Shown here one piece after another: positions 1 to 9,400 of a stretch of 64,000 bases of DNA. The notes under the pieces are model-generated. The model was not told the DNA's origin, did not search any database, and saw nothing but the letters and a program-made list of their open reading frames with translations. Each line of letters opens with the position of its first letter. The stretch's first letter is position 1. Both the position numbers and the translations under genes were made by a program. Origin of the DNA: Rhodoferax sp. (GTDB taxonomy: Bacteria > Pseudomonadota > Gammaproteobacteria > Burkholderiales > Burkholderiaceae_C); the NCBI GenBank assembly GCA_031291305.1, contig JARLJH010000036.1:1-64000 (forward strand), read 5' to 3'.

Positions 1-102
1 GCCCACTTTGTCGAACCAGGGGTTGTAGATCAGCGGCGCCTTGAACGCATAGGTGGGAAAACCGATGTGGGCGATTATTTCTGTATTGCCATCGATACGC
101 AT
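1..102 (-). CDS. Shikimate dehydrogenase-like protein, N-terminal fragment cut by window edge
   Basis: Reading leftward from the ATG at 102, 34 codons stay open to the window edge. The peptide begins MRIDGNTEIIAHIGFP and continues FKAPLIYNPWFD. This is the layout of the substrate-binding N-terminus of AroE-family enzymes, which reduce 3-dehydroshikimate or oxidise shikimate/quinate with NAD(P). The classic GxPxxHSxSP segment is altered to GFPTYAFKAP, as in catabolic or paralogous members rather than housekeeping AroE. It is the last visible gene of a leftward group with the TetR regulator and TRAP binding protein, which suggests uptake and use of an alicyclic or aromatic acid. Only the first tenth of the protein is visible, so the family call is tentative. 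Confidence 0.55.
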   Translation of the reverse strand, partial: MRIDGNTEIIAHIGFPTYAFKAPLIYNPWFDKVG

Positions 103-116
103 GATAGTTCAATCAA

Positions 117-170
117 AAATGGGCTCTAGCCCTTATTAATACTTTGCAGGTAGCTATTGTTACAATAGCA
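117..170 (+). repeat. Dispersed intergenic repeat, copy 1 of 14
   Basis: The copy reads AATGGGCTCTAGCCC, then a spacer of about 17 nt, then TAGCTATTGTTACAATAGCA. It lies between the TRAP binding-protein gene and the shikimate-dehydrogenase-like gene. The left half is itself a small palindrome, GGGCT-CT-AGCCC. Confidence 0.8.
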
Positions 171-255
171 AATCAACATCGACCTCGTCCCTGCAATCCT
201 GTTGAATGGGCGGGGTGAATCCGGTCCAACAGGGCCAGCTTTACCCCGGTTGCCA

Positions 256-1263
256 TTACTTACGCAACTTGGCCAGTTCGGTCTGAACTTCAGTGACCGT
301 CTCGTCACCGACGCTGGCGCTGAACTGGGCAATCACCGGTTTCATCTTCTCGCGCAGCTTGGCCACTTCGGCCGGTGGCAACTCGGTCACCTGCATGCCA
401 CCCTTTTTCAGGGCCTCCATGTTGGCGGCTACCGCTGCACGTGCCTGCACGCGTTGGAACTTGGTCGCTTCGTCAGCGGAGTCATCAATGATCTTGCGCT
501 CGGTCGACGTCAGCGTGTCCCAGACCTTCTTGCTGAAGATCACCGACTGCGGGTTGTACTGGTGGTTGCTCATCACCATGTACTTCTGCACTTCCCAGAA
601 CTTGCTGGTAGCGATCACGGACACCGGGTTTTCCTGACCGTCAATGGCTTTTTGCTCCAGCGCGCCATACACCTCGGGAAAGGGCAGCGGGGTCGGGTTG
701 GCACCCAGCGCCTTGACCCAGGCCACGTTGATCGGGTTCGGGATCACACGCAGCTTGAGACCTTCAATGTCTTCCACCTTGTTGATGGGGTGCTTGCTGT
801 TGGTGATTTCGCGGTAGCCGAGTTCCCAGTAAGCCAGACCGACCAGACCCTTGGCTTCGAGCTTCTGGTGCAGCTTCTTGCCCACCGGGCCATCTACCAG
901 CGCGTCAGACTCTTTGCTGTTGGCGAACAAAAACGGAAAGTCAAAAATCGCCAGCTCCTTGGCCACACTGGCCAGAATGCCGGTGTTCATCACGGCCATG
1001 TCGAGCATGCCACCCTGGATGGCCGAAATGTTGGCCTGGTCACTACCGAGGATGCCGCCGGTAAACAGCTTGGCTTGCACCTTGCCGCCCGATTTGGCTG
1101 CCAGGAGTTCGGCGAACTTCGTCATGCCGGCGACCGAGGGATGCGCGCCCGAACCGTTGGTGGCGAACTTGAAGGTGTGCTCTTTAATGTCCTGCGCAGA
1201 GGCCCAACCAAACGTGAACAGGGCCACTGCGGCGACAAGAGATTTGAGGACTAATCGTTTCAT
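256..1263 (-). CDS. TRAP transporter solute-binding protein, DctP family
   Basis: This 335-residue protein starts with a Sec signal peptide ending WASAQ and has the DctP/SiaP fold. Recognisable segments are the start of the mature chain (HTFKFATNGSGAHPS), GGILGSDQANISAIQGG, the AIFDFPFLF segment, KLRVIPNP with the Arg that normally salt-bridges the ligand carboxylate, and NPVSVIATSKFWEVQKYM. It would bind an organic acid in the periplasm. A GGAGACA ribosome-binding site precedes the ATG. Upstream in the same direction is a fused remnant of the membrane subunits, so the protein has no intact permease beside it. The next gene downstream is shikimate-dehydrogenase-like, which hints at a quinate/shikimate-type ligand by context only. 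Confidence 0.9.
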   Translation of the reverse strand: MKRLVLKSLVAAVALFTFGWASAQDIKEHTFKFATNGSGAHPSVAGMTKFAELLAAKSGGKVQAKLFTGGILGSDQANISAIQGGMLDMAVMNTGILASVAKELAIFDFPFLFANSKESDALVDGPVGKKLHQKLEAKGLVGLAYWELGYREITNSKHPINKVEDIEGLKLRVIPNPINVAWVKALGANPTPLPFPEVYGALEQKAIDGQENPVSVIATSKFWEVQKYMVMSNHQYNPQSVIFSKKVWDTLTSTERKIIDDSADEATKFQRVQARAAVAANMEALKKGGMQVTELPPAEVAKLREKMKPVIAQFSASVGDETVTEVQTELAKLRK

Positions 1264-1351
1264 GAATGTGTCTCCATCTACTGTGCAATCGGGACGTCAA
1301 CTGAGAGGTCGATGCGGCGGCGTGCCCAGCACCGCGTCAACCCGCTGGAAA

Positions 1352-1570
1352 TCAGTGGTAGAAGAAGTTCATTGGCGCCATCACGATTGGCGGGAACGCC
1401 ACCAGTAGGAACAGGAAAAAGATCAGCCACAAGAACAACCAACGCGATAGCTCCTCAGATATCGAAATGCCCGAATTGAAGGCATAACGCATCACAGCAT
1501 TGCTAAACACCATCAGCATCATGATCACCGTCAATAGTCGGCAATACTGGCCAATCAATTTTTGAACCAT
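1352..1570 (-). pseudogene. DctQ-DctM in-frame deletion remnant of a TRAP permease
   Basis: The 72 codons begin like a DctQ small permease subunit: MVQKLIGQYCRLL, a hydrophobic helix, VMRYAFNSGISISEELSRW, LFLWL. After LFLWL the sequence changes to FFLFLLVAFPPIVMAPMNFF and stops, which resembles the last helix of a DctM large subunit. A DctQ is normally 160-200 residues and a DctM about 430. The simplest reading is a deletion of roughly 1.5-1.7 kb that joined the 5' part of dctQ to the 3' end of dctM in frame. The gene order dctQM then dctP fits an ancestral TRAP operon. The assignment of the distal part to DctM rests on family resemblance only. Confidence 0.65.
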
Positions 1571-1612
1571 GCTTTGCCTCCAAATGTTTCAAACCGCGAG
1601 GATTGTTAATGT

Positions 1613-1626
1613 ACGAACTGGTTAGT
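1613..1626. promoter_or_regulatory. Candidate TetR-type operator upstream of the TRAP remnant
   Basis: The imperfect palindrome ACGAACTGGTTAGT (ACnAACnnGTTnGT) lies about 45 bases before the DctQ-like start and about 65 bases after the 3' end of the TetR gene. Its size and symmetry fit a TetR-dimer site. Binding by the neighbouring TetR is inferred from position. Confidence 0.35.
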
Positions 1627-1689
1627 TTTCCTGTTATCGGTATTTACCCTTGGATTTAAAAAAATCCGCTCTGGCTAAATCGAACCCGA

Positions 1690-2367
1690 TCAGGCCAGCA
1701 TGAAGCGCACCACCATATCGGTGATATTGGCACGCCGGGCCGCCATGGCACCCTGTCCATTGACCGCATCCTTGAAAATCAGCCCGAAAGTGTGCTGGTT
1801 GGAAACATTGAAAAACGTCAGGGCAGAGATCGACGCATGGATGTCGGTTGGGTCCAGCCCCTTGCGAAACACACCTTGCGCCACACCCCGCTCATAAAGC
1901 TCGCGGATCGCCGCGATGGCGGGCACGTTGAGCTGTTGAATGCTCTGGCTTTGCGCTATATACGCACCACGCTCAATGTTCTCGTTCATCACCAGGCGGA
2001 TGAAGTCAGGGTGGCTCCAATGGTGATCGAACGTGAACTCAACCAAGCGTCGCAAGGCGGCCTCGGGTGCCAGGTTCTCCAGATGCAATTCAGATTCAAT
2101 GTCCCGCATGCGGCGGTAAGAATCTTCTAGAACTGCTACATACAAGCCTTCCTTGCTTCCGAAGTAGTAGTAAATCATGCGCTTGCTGGTACGGGTGGCA
2201 TCCGCAATAGCATCGATGCGCGCGCCGCTCAGCCCCTTCTCGGCAAACTCCTTGGTAGCTACTTCCAGAATGCCAGCCATGGTACGCACCGGGTCGTTAG
2301 TGCGCGTGGTGACCTTGCCCGCAGCTTTGGGCGCTGCTTTTTGATCTGAATGGACTAACTGGTTCAT
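1690..2367 (-). CDS. TetR family transcriptional regulator
   Basis: The protein has 225 residues. After a polar leader of about 28 residues comes a TetR_N helix-turn-helix: ILEVATKEFAEKGLSGARID, IADATRTSKRMIYYYFGSKE, GLYVAVLEDSYRR. The C-terminal ligand domain contains FDHHWSHPDFIRLVMNENI and resembles the large set of TetR proteins that control catabolic and transport operons. It is transcribed in the same direction as the TRAP remnant, the binding protein and the shikimate-dehydrogenase-like gene, so it probably controls that group. The effector is unknown. It lacks close resemblance to RutR, so I do not link it to the pyrimidine operon. Confidence 0.88.
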   Translation of the reverse strand: MNQLVHSDQKAAPKAAGKVTTRTNDPVRTMAGILEVATKEFAEKGLSGARIDAIADATRTSKRMIYYYFGSKEGLYVAVLEDSYRRMRDIESELHLENLAPEAALRRLVEFTFDHHWSHPDFIRLVMNENIERGAYIAQSQSIQQLNVPAIAAIRELYERGVAQGVFRKGLDPTDIHASISALTFFNVSNQHTFGLIFKDAVNGQGAMAARRANITDMVVRFMLA

Positions 2368-2641
2368 TTAACGAGTATAGGAGTATCTTCGTGCCAAGTC
2401 ACGCGGCACAAACTCATCAGACCAAGGGTATCGTCGGCGCCTGTATCACGGCCCAGATGCCGCGAACGCCTTGACTGTGCACTCCGTAGCTAAGCCCACA
2501 CCAAGGATTTGTGTCAGCCACAAAATATCCCCACCGCCATATTAGGTTGACGCGGTGCCATGTTGGCGCGACCTACAATCCGATGTGAAGCCAAGACAAA
2601 TAAAAGTGGCAAGGGAATTCACTCTGTATTGAGTTTGATGA

Positions 2642-3886
2642 TTGATATTAGGAACTGTTTTGACTAGCTTTCGCATCAATCTGCACGAGGCCATTTATTC
2701 CCTGGCAGATGCGTTGGACCTTGTGGGCGTTACCCACATCCACCACGGTAAAAGAGTCGCCTTTATCGCGGCAGAAATCGCCAAGCGATCTGGCTGGGCT
2801 CATCCTCGCATGGACGACCTGTTCCAGGCGGCCATTCTTCATGACTGCGGTGTTTCAAAAACGCTGGTTCACGCACGACTGGCCCAGTTTCAATGGGAAA
2901 ACGAGGCCGAGCATTGTGTTCAGGGCGCGGAACTTCTGCAATCCTGTGAGTTGTTGAGCCAATATTCAAATTTCATCCGCCACCACCATACACATTGGGA
3001 GCAACTCGAAAGTCTTGATCTCGCGGTGGAGGAAAAACTTGCCGCCAATTGCATTTATCTGGCCGACCGGGTAGACATTGCTTGTCTGAGCTCCCGTGGA
3101 GAATCCGTTAATCTTTTGCTGATCAAAGATGAGGTGCGATCTCGCATTTTTAAAAAACGCGGCACCTGGTTTGAACCGTCTTTGGTGGACCGCTTCATGG
3201 AGGTTTCTTCCAATGAAGGATTTTGGTTTTCTCTGGAAGGCGATCATGCCAGCAACTACGTGTCGCGCTGGGTCTTTGACTCACCTGGCGTGGAAATCGG
3301 CTTCAGCGAACTGAGAAATCTGGTGCGCGTCTTCTCTCGTATCGTGGATGCCAAAAGCACGTTTACGCGCGAACACTCCGAAGGTGTTGCCTCTCTTTCC
3401 CGGCATATTGGGGAGTTGTTCGAGCTGCCTGAAAGATCCTGTGAAATGCTGGAGCTTGCCGGGCTGCTCCACGACCTGGGAAAACTCCGGATACCCGACG
3501 AGCTGCTGGAAAAACCCGGAAAACTCACGCACTATGAGTATTCGGATGTCAAACGGCACAGTTTTGACACCTACAACATTCTGAAAGACATCCACGGGCT
3601 TGAAGAAGTGGCCTTGTGGGCGGGCCAGCACCATGAGCGCATCGATGGAAGCGGCTACCCGTACCACCATGCCAACGACGAAATCTCCTTTGAAAGCCGG
3701 ATTATTGCTACAGCAGATGTTTTTCAGGCGCTGGCCCAAAACCGGCCCTATCGCGGTTCCTTGCCCCCGGCAGAAATCTCGGCGATTTTGAACGAAGAGG
3801 CCTTGAACGGAAGGCTGGATTCAAGGATCGTTCAAAAAATTGATCGCCATTTCGACTCGTGCCATCGCGCCGCAATGGCGTCCTAG
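2642..3886 (+). CDS. HD-GYP domain phosphohydrolase with a second N-terminal HD domain
   Basis: The reading frame gives about 414 residues from a TTG at 2642; a TTG at 2660 is an alternative and no in-frame ATG lies nearby. The C-terminal half carries full HD-GYP signatures: HSEGVASLSRHIGELF, LLHDLGKLRIP, and HHERIDGSGYP, followed by IIATADVFQALAQNRPYR. Such domains hydrolyse cyclic di-GMP at a di- or tri-metal centre. The N-terminal half (about residues 30-130) has a separate HD-like set, HHGKRVAFIAAEI, ILHDCGVS and RHHHTHW. No sensory or receiver domain is visible. It stands alone between the TetR gene and the pyrimidine operon. Confidence 0.85.
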   Translation: MILGTVLTSFRINLHEAIYSLADALDLVGVTHIHHGKRVAFIAAEIAKRSGWAHPRMDDLFQAAILHDCGVSKTLVHARLAQFQWENEAEHCVQGAELLQSCELLSQYSNFIRHHHTHWEQLESLDLAVEEKLAANCIYLADRVDIACLSSRGESVNLLLIKDEVRSRIFKKRGTWFEPSLVDRFMEVSSNEGFWFSLEGDHASNYVSRWVFDSPGVEIGFSELRNLVRVFSRIVDAKSTFTREHSEGVASLSRHIGELFELPERSCEMLELAGLLHDLGKLRIPDELLEKPGKLTHYEYSDVKRHSFDTYNILKDIHGLEEVALWAGQHHERIDGSGYPYHHANDEISFESRIIATADVFQALAQNRPYRGSLPPAEISAILNEEALNGRLDSRIVQKIDRHFDSCHRAAMAS

Positions 3887-4062
3887 CTTCGGCGCTAAGC
3901 AGATCCAGCCCGACCCGTGGTTGCCAGCTGCGGACCAGTCGGCATGGCCCAAAGCCACCCCGAAGCACAAAACATGGGCTGACCCCGTACCGACTGTTCC
4001 GTTGTTTCGCGTTAACCCCTAGAGACATCTTGGCACGTGCTTTGCTAGCATTCCAAACGAAC

Positions 4063-4078
4063 TTGACCAAACGGTCAG
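4063..4078. promoter_or_regulatory. RutR-like operator before preT
   Basis: The sequence TTGACCA-AA-CGGTCAG matches the RutR box TTGACCA-NN-TGGTCAA at 12 of its 14 defined positions and contains the exact inverted repeat TGACC/GGTCA. It sits 22 bases before the GTG start of preT, next to the AGGAG ribosome-binding site, where a repressor would block transcription. RutR senses uracil/thymine and controls pyrimidine catabolism in other proteobacteria. No rutR gene is in the window, so a trans-acting regulator is inferred. Confidence 0.55.
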
Positions 4079-4099
4079 ATTTATTTAGGAGTCGCCCAC

Positions 4100-5458
4100 G
4101 TGTCCCTGTCCCTTGCCCCAGATATTCGCCCCGGTCGGCTTGATGCCTCCGATTACGCCCAGCGTTTTGCCGATGCCACGCCGCGCCTGACCCGCGCCCA
4201 GGCCGTGCTGGAGGCTGAGCGCTGCCTGTATTGCTTCGATGCACCCTGCGCCACGGCCTGTCCGACGCATATTGATGTGCCGTCGTTTATCAAACGCATC
4301 GCCGACGGCAACCTGCGCGGCTCGGCCAGCGCCATTCTGGAAGCCAACCCGCTGGGTGGCATGTGCGCCCGCGTCTGCCCCACCGAGAACCTGTGCGAAG
4401 CCGTCTGCGTGCGCAACACGCAAGAGGGCAAACCGGTGAGCATTGGCCGCCTGCAGCGTCACGCGGTCGATGCGTTGATGGAAAGCGCGCAGCCGCAAAT
4501 CTTTACCCGCGCAGCACCCACCGGCAAAAAGATCTCGGTGGTCGGCGCCGGTCCGGCAGGGCTGGCTTGCGCCCACACCCTGGCCAAACTGGGGCACAGC
4601 GTGGTCGTCTTCGACGCCAAACCCAAGGCCGGTGGCCTCAATGAATACGGTCTGGCCAGCTACAAAACCACCAACAACTTTGCCCAGGCCGAGGTGCAAT
4701 GGTTGTTAGCCGTGGGCGGCATCGAGCTGCGCCACAGCTGGCGACTCGACAGCGTGGCCCAGCTGGACGCACTGCGTCGGGACTATGACGCCCTGTTTCT
4801 GGGCATGGGTCTGCCCAATACGCACCAGCTTGGCGTACCGGGTGAAAAACTTTATGGCGTGCAGGACGCGGTGGATTTCATTGCCACGCTGCGCCAAGCC
4901 GAAGATTTGTCGATGCTGCCCATCGGTCGCCAGGTGGTGGTGATTGGCGGCGGCATGACGGCTGTGGACGCCGCAGTGCAGGCCAAGCTGCTGGGCGCGC
5001 AGGACGTGCAGATGGTCTACCGGCGCGGGCCGGAGGCCATGAGCGCCTCCAAGGCCGAGCAGGAATGGGCGCAGACCAACGGTGTGGTGATCCACCACTG
5101 GCTGGCACCCGATGAGATCGTGCCCAACAGCTTCGACCCCCAATACGCCGGTGGTGTGCGCTTTGTCCGACAAAAAATGGTCAACGGCAAGCTGGTGGCG
5201 ACCGGCGAAAAAGTGGTGATGGAAGCCGACATGGTCTTCAAGGCCATCGGCCAGACGCTGGGCAACCCGCTGCTGGCACAGGCCGACTTTGTGCTGCAGG
5301 GTGGGCGCATTGCCACCGATGCCAATGGCCAGACCAGCCAGCGCGGCGTCTGGGCGGGTGGCGACTGCCGGGCCGGGGGGCTGGACTTGACCGTCGAGGC
5401 GGTGCAGCACGGCAAGCTGTCGGCGATGGCGATGCATGCCCAGCTCACTTCTGTATGA
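4100..5458 (+). CDS. preT: NAD-dependent dihydropyrimidine dehydrogenase subunit PreT
   Basis: The 452-residue flavoprotein resembles the glutamate-synthase small chain. The N-terminal Fe-S region has CLYCFDAPCATACPTHIDVP and GGMCARVCPTENLCEAVCV. An FAD site, VVGAGPAGLACAHTLAKLGH, and an NAD(P) site, VVIGGGMTAVDAAVQAKLLG, follow, and FKAIGQTLG and WAGGDCRAGG close the FAD fold. With PreA it reduces uracil or thymine to the 5,6-dihydro base, the first step of reductive pyrimidine degradation. The start is a GTG with AGGAG eight bases upstream. It opens the operon preT-preA-hydA-VOC-amidase. Confidence 0.93.
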   Translation: MSLSLAPDIRPGRLDASDYAQRFADATPRLTRAQAVLEAERCLYCFDAPCATACPTHIDVPSFIKRIADGNLRGSASAILEANPLGGMCARVCPTENLCEAVCVRNTQEGKPVSIGRLQRHAVDALMESAQPQIFTRAAPTGKKISVVGAGPAGLACAHTLAKLGHSVVVFDAKPKAGGLNEYGLASYKTTNNFAQAEVQWLLAVGGIELRHSWRLDSVAQLDALRRDYDALFLGMGLPNTHQLGVPGEKLYGVQDAVDFIATLRQAEDLSMLPIGRQVVVIGGGMTAVDAAVQAKLLGAQDVQMVYRRGPEAMSASKAEQEWAQTNGVVIHHWLAPDEIVPNSFDPQYAGGVRFVRQKMVNGKLVATGEKVVMEADMVFKAIGQTLGNPLLAQADFVLQGGRIATDANGQTSQRGVWAGGDCRAGGLDLTVEAVQHGKLSAMAMHAQLTSV

Positions 5459-5513
5459 GAAGTGGCTCAAGCCCCCGTTCAACCTCCACAGATCACTATG
5501 TAAATAGTAGCAA
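5459..5513 (+). repeat. Dispersed intergenic repeat, copy 2 of 14
   Basis: A diverged copy: AGTGGCTCAAGCCCCC, then a spacer, then CACTATGTAAATAGTAGCA. It fills the 74-base gap between preT and preA, inside the operon. Confidence 0.65.
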
Positions 5514-5532
5514 AAAGATTTGAAAGCACGTC

Positions 5533-6846
5533 ATGGCAAATTTGAAAACAGACTTCATCGGCATCTCCAGCCCCAACCCGTTCTGGCTGGCCTCGGCGCC
5601 ACCCACCGACAAGGCCGTCAACGTCATCCGCGCGTTTGAAGCCGGTTGGGGCGGCGTGGTCTGGAAGACGCTGGGTGAGGACGGCCCGCCCGTGGTCAAC
5701 GTCAACGGCCCGCGGTACGGGGCCTTGATGACCCCGGACCGGCGACTGATGGGCTTCAACAACATCGAACTCATCACCGACCGTGACCTGGCCTTGAACC
5801 TGAAGGAAATCACCGAGGTCAAACGCGCCTGGCCGGACCGTGCCGTGGTGGTCTCCCTCATGGTGCCGTGTGTCGAAGAGTCCTGGAAAGCCATCCTGCC
5901 GCGCGTGGAAGACACCGGCTGCGATGGCATTGAGCTGAACTTTGGCTGCCCGCACGGCATGAGCGAGCGCGGCATGGGCGCGGCCGTGGGCCAAGTGCCC
6001 GAATACATCCAGATGGTGACCGAGTGGTGCAAGCGTTACAGCAAGCTGCCGGTGATCGTCAAACTCACGCCCAACATCACCGACATCCGCTTGCCCGCAC
6101 GCGCCGCCAAGCACGGCGGCGCGGATGCGGTGAGCTTGATCAACACCATCAACTCGATCATGGGCGTGGACCCCTACAGCCTGACCATGGTGCCCAGCAC
6201 CGGCGGCAAAGGCAGCCACGGCGGTTATTGCGGCCCGGCGGTCAAACCAATTGCGCTCAACATGGTGGCCGAGATTGCCCGCGATCCGCAGACGGCTGGC
6301 CTGCCGATCAGCGGCATTGGCGGCGTGGGCAACTGGCGTGATGCTTTTGATTTCATAGCACTTGGCGCAGGCAACGTGCAGGTGTGTACCGCCGCCATGG
6401 TCTACGGCTTCAAGATCGTGCAGGAGATGATCAGCGGTCTGTCGAACTACATGGACGAGATGGGCTTCACCAGCATCAACGACTTCCGGGGCCGCGCCAT
6501 TCCCACCGTGAGCGACTGGAAATACCTCAACCTCAACCACATCAGCAAGGCGGTGATCGATCAGGACAAGTGCATCGACTGCGGGCGCTGCCACATTGCC
6601 TGCGAAGACACCAGCCATCAGGCCATCATGGCCACCAAAGACGGCAAACGTCACTTTGAGGTGAAGGAAGACGAATGCGTCGGCTGCAACCTGTGCACCC
6701 TGGTGTGCCCCGTGCCCGAGTGCATCACGCTACGCACCGTGGCGGCAGGGGAGACGGACTTGCGCACCGGCAAAACGGTTTCTGCAGAACATGCGGACTG
6801 GACGACGCACCCGAACAACCCCTCGTGCGGCGCGACCTGCGGCTAA
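5533..6846 (+). CDS. preA: NAD-dependent dihydropyrimidine dehydrogenase subunit PreA
   Basis: The 437-residue protein has an FMN-binding dihydroorotate-dehydrogenase-like barrel: NPFWLASAPPTDKAVNVIRA, NFGCPHGMSERGMGAAVGQ, VIVKLTPNITD, GIGGVGNWRDA. A C-terminal 2x[4Fe-4S] ferredoxin domain follows, with CIDCGRCHIACEDTSHQ and CVGCNLCTLVCPVPECI. It carries the catalytic site for reduction of uracil or thymine and receives electrons from PreT. The tail after the ferredoxin domain ends with PSCGATCG. The gene is separated from preT only by one dispersed repeat, so the two are probably co-transcribed. Confidence 0.95.
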   Translation: MANLKTDFIGISSPNPFWLASAPPTDKAVNVIRAFEAGWGGVVWKTLGEDGPPVVNVNGPRYGALMTPDRRLMGFNNIELITDRDLALNLKEITEVKRAWPDRAVVVSLMVPCVEESWKAILPRVEDTGCDGIELNFGCPHGMSERGMGAAVGQVPEYIQMVTEWCKRYSKLPVIVKLTPNITDIRLPARAAKHGGADAVSLINTINSIMGVDPYSLTMVPSTGGKGSHGGYCGPAVKPIALNMVAEIARDPQTAGLPISGIGGVGNWRDAFDFIALGAGNVQVCTAAMVYGFKIVQEMISGLSNYMDEMGFTSINDFRGRAIPTVSDWKYLNLNHISKAVIDQDKCIDCGRCHIACEDTSHQAIMATKDGKRHFEVKEDECVGCNLCTLVCPVPECITLRTVAAGETDLRTGKTVSAEHADWTTHPNNPSCGATCG

Positions 6847-6899
6847 TTCAGCGGCGTAACATGTAAGCGCCAAACATTCTCGGGCGAGCCGTTTATATA

Positions 6900-6949
6900 A
6901 GAAATTGGCCTCTAGCCCCCGTTCCAATTGCACTAACAGCTATTTATTA
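6900..6949 (+). repeat. Dispersed intergenic repeat, copy 3 of 14
   Basis: A near-consensus copy: AAATTGGCCTCTAGCCCCC, then a 17 nt spacer, then ACAGCTATTTATTA. It lies between preA and hydA, immediately ahead of the hydA ribosome-binding site. Confidence 0.85.
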
Positions 6950-6950
6950 A

Positions 6951-8402
<1,452 letters not shown>

Positions 8403-8433
8403 GCCAAGCTTGACACACGCAGCCCAAGCCACC

Positions 8434-8838
8434 ATGGACATCGAAGGCATCAGCCACGTCACCTTTGTGGTGCAAGACCTGGAGCGCATGGCCCGGCTGA
8501 TGTGTGAGGGCCTGGGTGGCCGCGAGGTGTACGACAGCCACCGCAAAAACTTCTCGCTGTCGCATGAGAAGTTTTTTGTGGTGGGTGGTACATGGATCGC
8601 CGCCATGCAGGGCGATGCCCCGGAGCAGAAATCGTACTCACACCTCGCGTTCAAGGTGTCCGAAGAAGCCTTACCAACATTCGAGCAACGCCTACGCAAA
8701 CTGGGTGTCGAGATCAGACCCCCAAGACCACGGGTTGAAGGCGAAGGGCAGTCGCTGTATTTCTACGACTACGACAAGCACCTCTTTGAACTCCACACCG
8801 GAACGCTGGCGCAACGGCTGCAGCGGTATGCGCAATGA
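8434..8838 (+). CDS. FosX-like vicinal-oxygen-chelate hydrolase
   Basis: The 134-residue VOC protein is strongly FosX-like. Metal ligands match: His8 in EGISHVTF, His70 in YSHLAFK and Glu in FELHTGTL. Glu45 in HEKFF corresponds to the FosX catalytic Glu44, and RPRVEGEGQSLYFYDYD is almost the FosX signature. FosX enzymes are Mn-dependent and add water to the epoxide of fosfomycin. The ATG at 8434 is the natural start; upstream codons in frame look non-coding. It lies 31 bases after hydA in the same direction, inside the pyrimidine operon, so its native substrate could be a catabolic intermediate rather than fosfomycin. Confidence 0.85.
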   Translation: MDIEGISHVTFVVQDLERMARLMCEGLGGREVYDSHRKNFSLSHEKFFVVGGTWIAAMQGDAPEQKSYSHLAFKVSEEALPTFEQRLRKLGVEIRPPRPRVEGEGQSLYFYDYDKHLFELHTGTLAQRLQRYAQ

Positions 8839-8967
8839 GACATTCGGCATCCGCACACCGTACCTGCCCGCATTGGGCTGAAGTGGGGCGCACCAAAGTC
8901 ACTGGTTTAGGCCTTCGCTTGTTGTCGTATGGCAACTGTGAAAACCTGGCGCAGCGGTTGTGGCCTG

Positions 8968-9040
8968 CCAACGAGGGTGATGCCGGGGGCCTCATACTGT
9001 CAAAGGCCCAGAAATCGGCCCCCGGCATCACCCTCATTGG
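8968..9040 (+). repeat. Conserved-loop stem-loop A
   Basis: The arms 8968-8991 and 9017-9040 pair over 24 bases with one mismatch (CCAACGAGGGTGATGCC on the left). The 25-base loop begins TCATAC and ends GAAATC, with a CTG/CAG pair inside. The same loop ends occur in four other hairpins of this window whose stems differ. There is no T-run after it, so it is not a standard terminator. Confidence 0.8.
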
Positions 9041-9225
9041 CGACAAGTGGCGCTGTGGGTTCGCCAGCCAAAAAATACAAAGCTCTCAGAAGCTACAAGT
9101 TAAAAAACAACTTTGGCACACCGTCAAAAACCCACAAGTGCAGGGGCTGTCGTACCTGACACGAGCGAAGCAAAGTGCCGTGACTCTCCCCGCCGTTGAG
9201 GCAGGGCTGAGCAGCGCAGCAGACT

Positions 9226-9400
9226 GCGGAAAAAGGGCTGGCGATTGTTTGAGCGAAGCGAGTTCGAGCCAGCCCCCGCAGACTGCGAGCAGCGCAAGGA
9301 ACCGCGCAGCGGCCCTGCCGTCGGCTCGCCTTTTCTTTGCTTACTTTCTTTTGGCGAAGCAAAAGAAAGTGAGTGGCCGCCGGGCCATTCCCGGCCAGCG
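9226..9400. repeat. Widespread Comamonadaceae/Burkholderiales intergenic repeat with stem-loop
   Basis: The segment has the features of a common comamonad intergenic repeat: GGGCTGGCGATTGTTTGAGC, GCGAGCAGCGCAAGG, then CGTCGGCTCGCC and a 13-base stem-loop at 9341-9372 (TTACTTTCTTTTG / CAAAAGAAAGTGA, loop GCGAAG). GAGTGGCCGCCGGGCC follows. I recognise the motif from other comamonad and xanthomonad genomes; its role is not known to me. Confidence 0.65.

Noticed and set aside
202-1254. 350-codon open frame on the plus strand over the TRAP binding protein
   Set aside because: It is antisense to a clearly conserved gene and arises from codon bias (His/Arg/Gly-rich shadow).
8968-9040. Hairpins of the TCATAC/GAAATC family as rho-independent terminators
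   Set aside because: No T-run follows any of the five, the loops are long and conserved, and one pair lies inside an operon.
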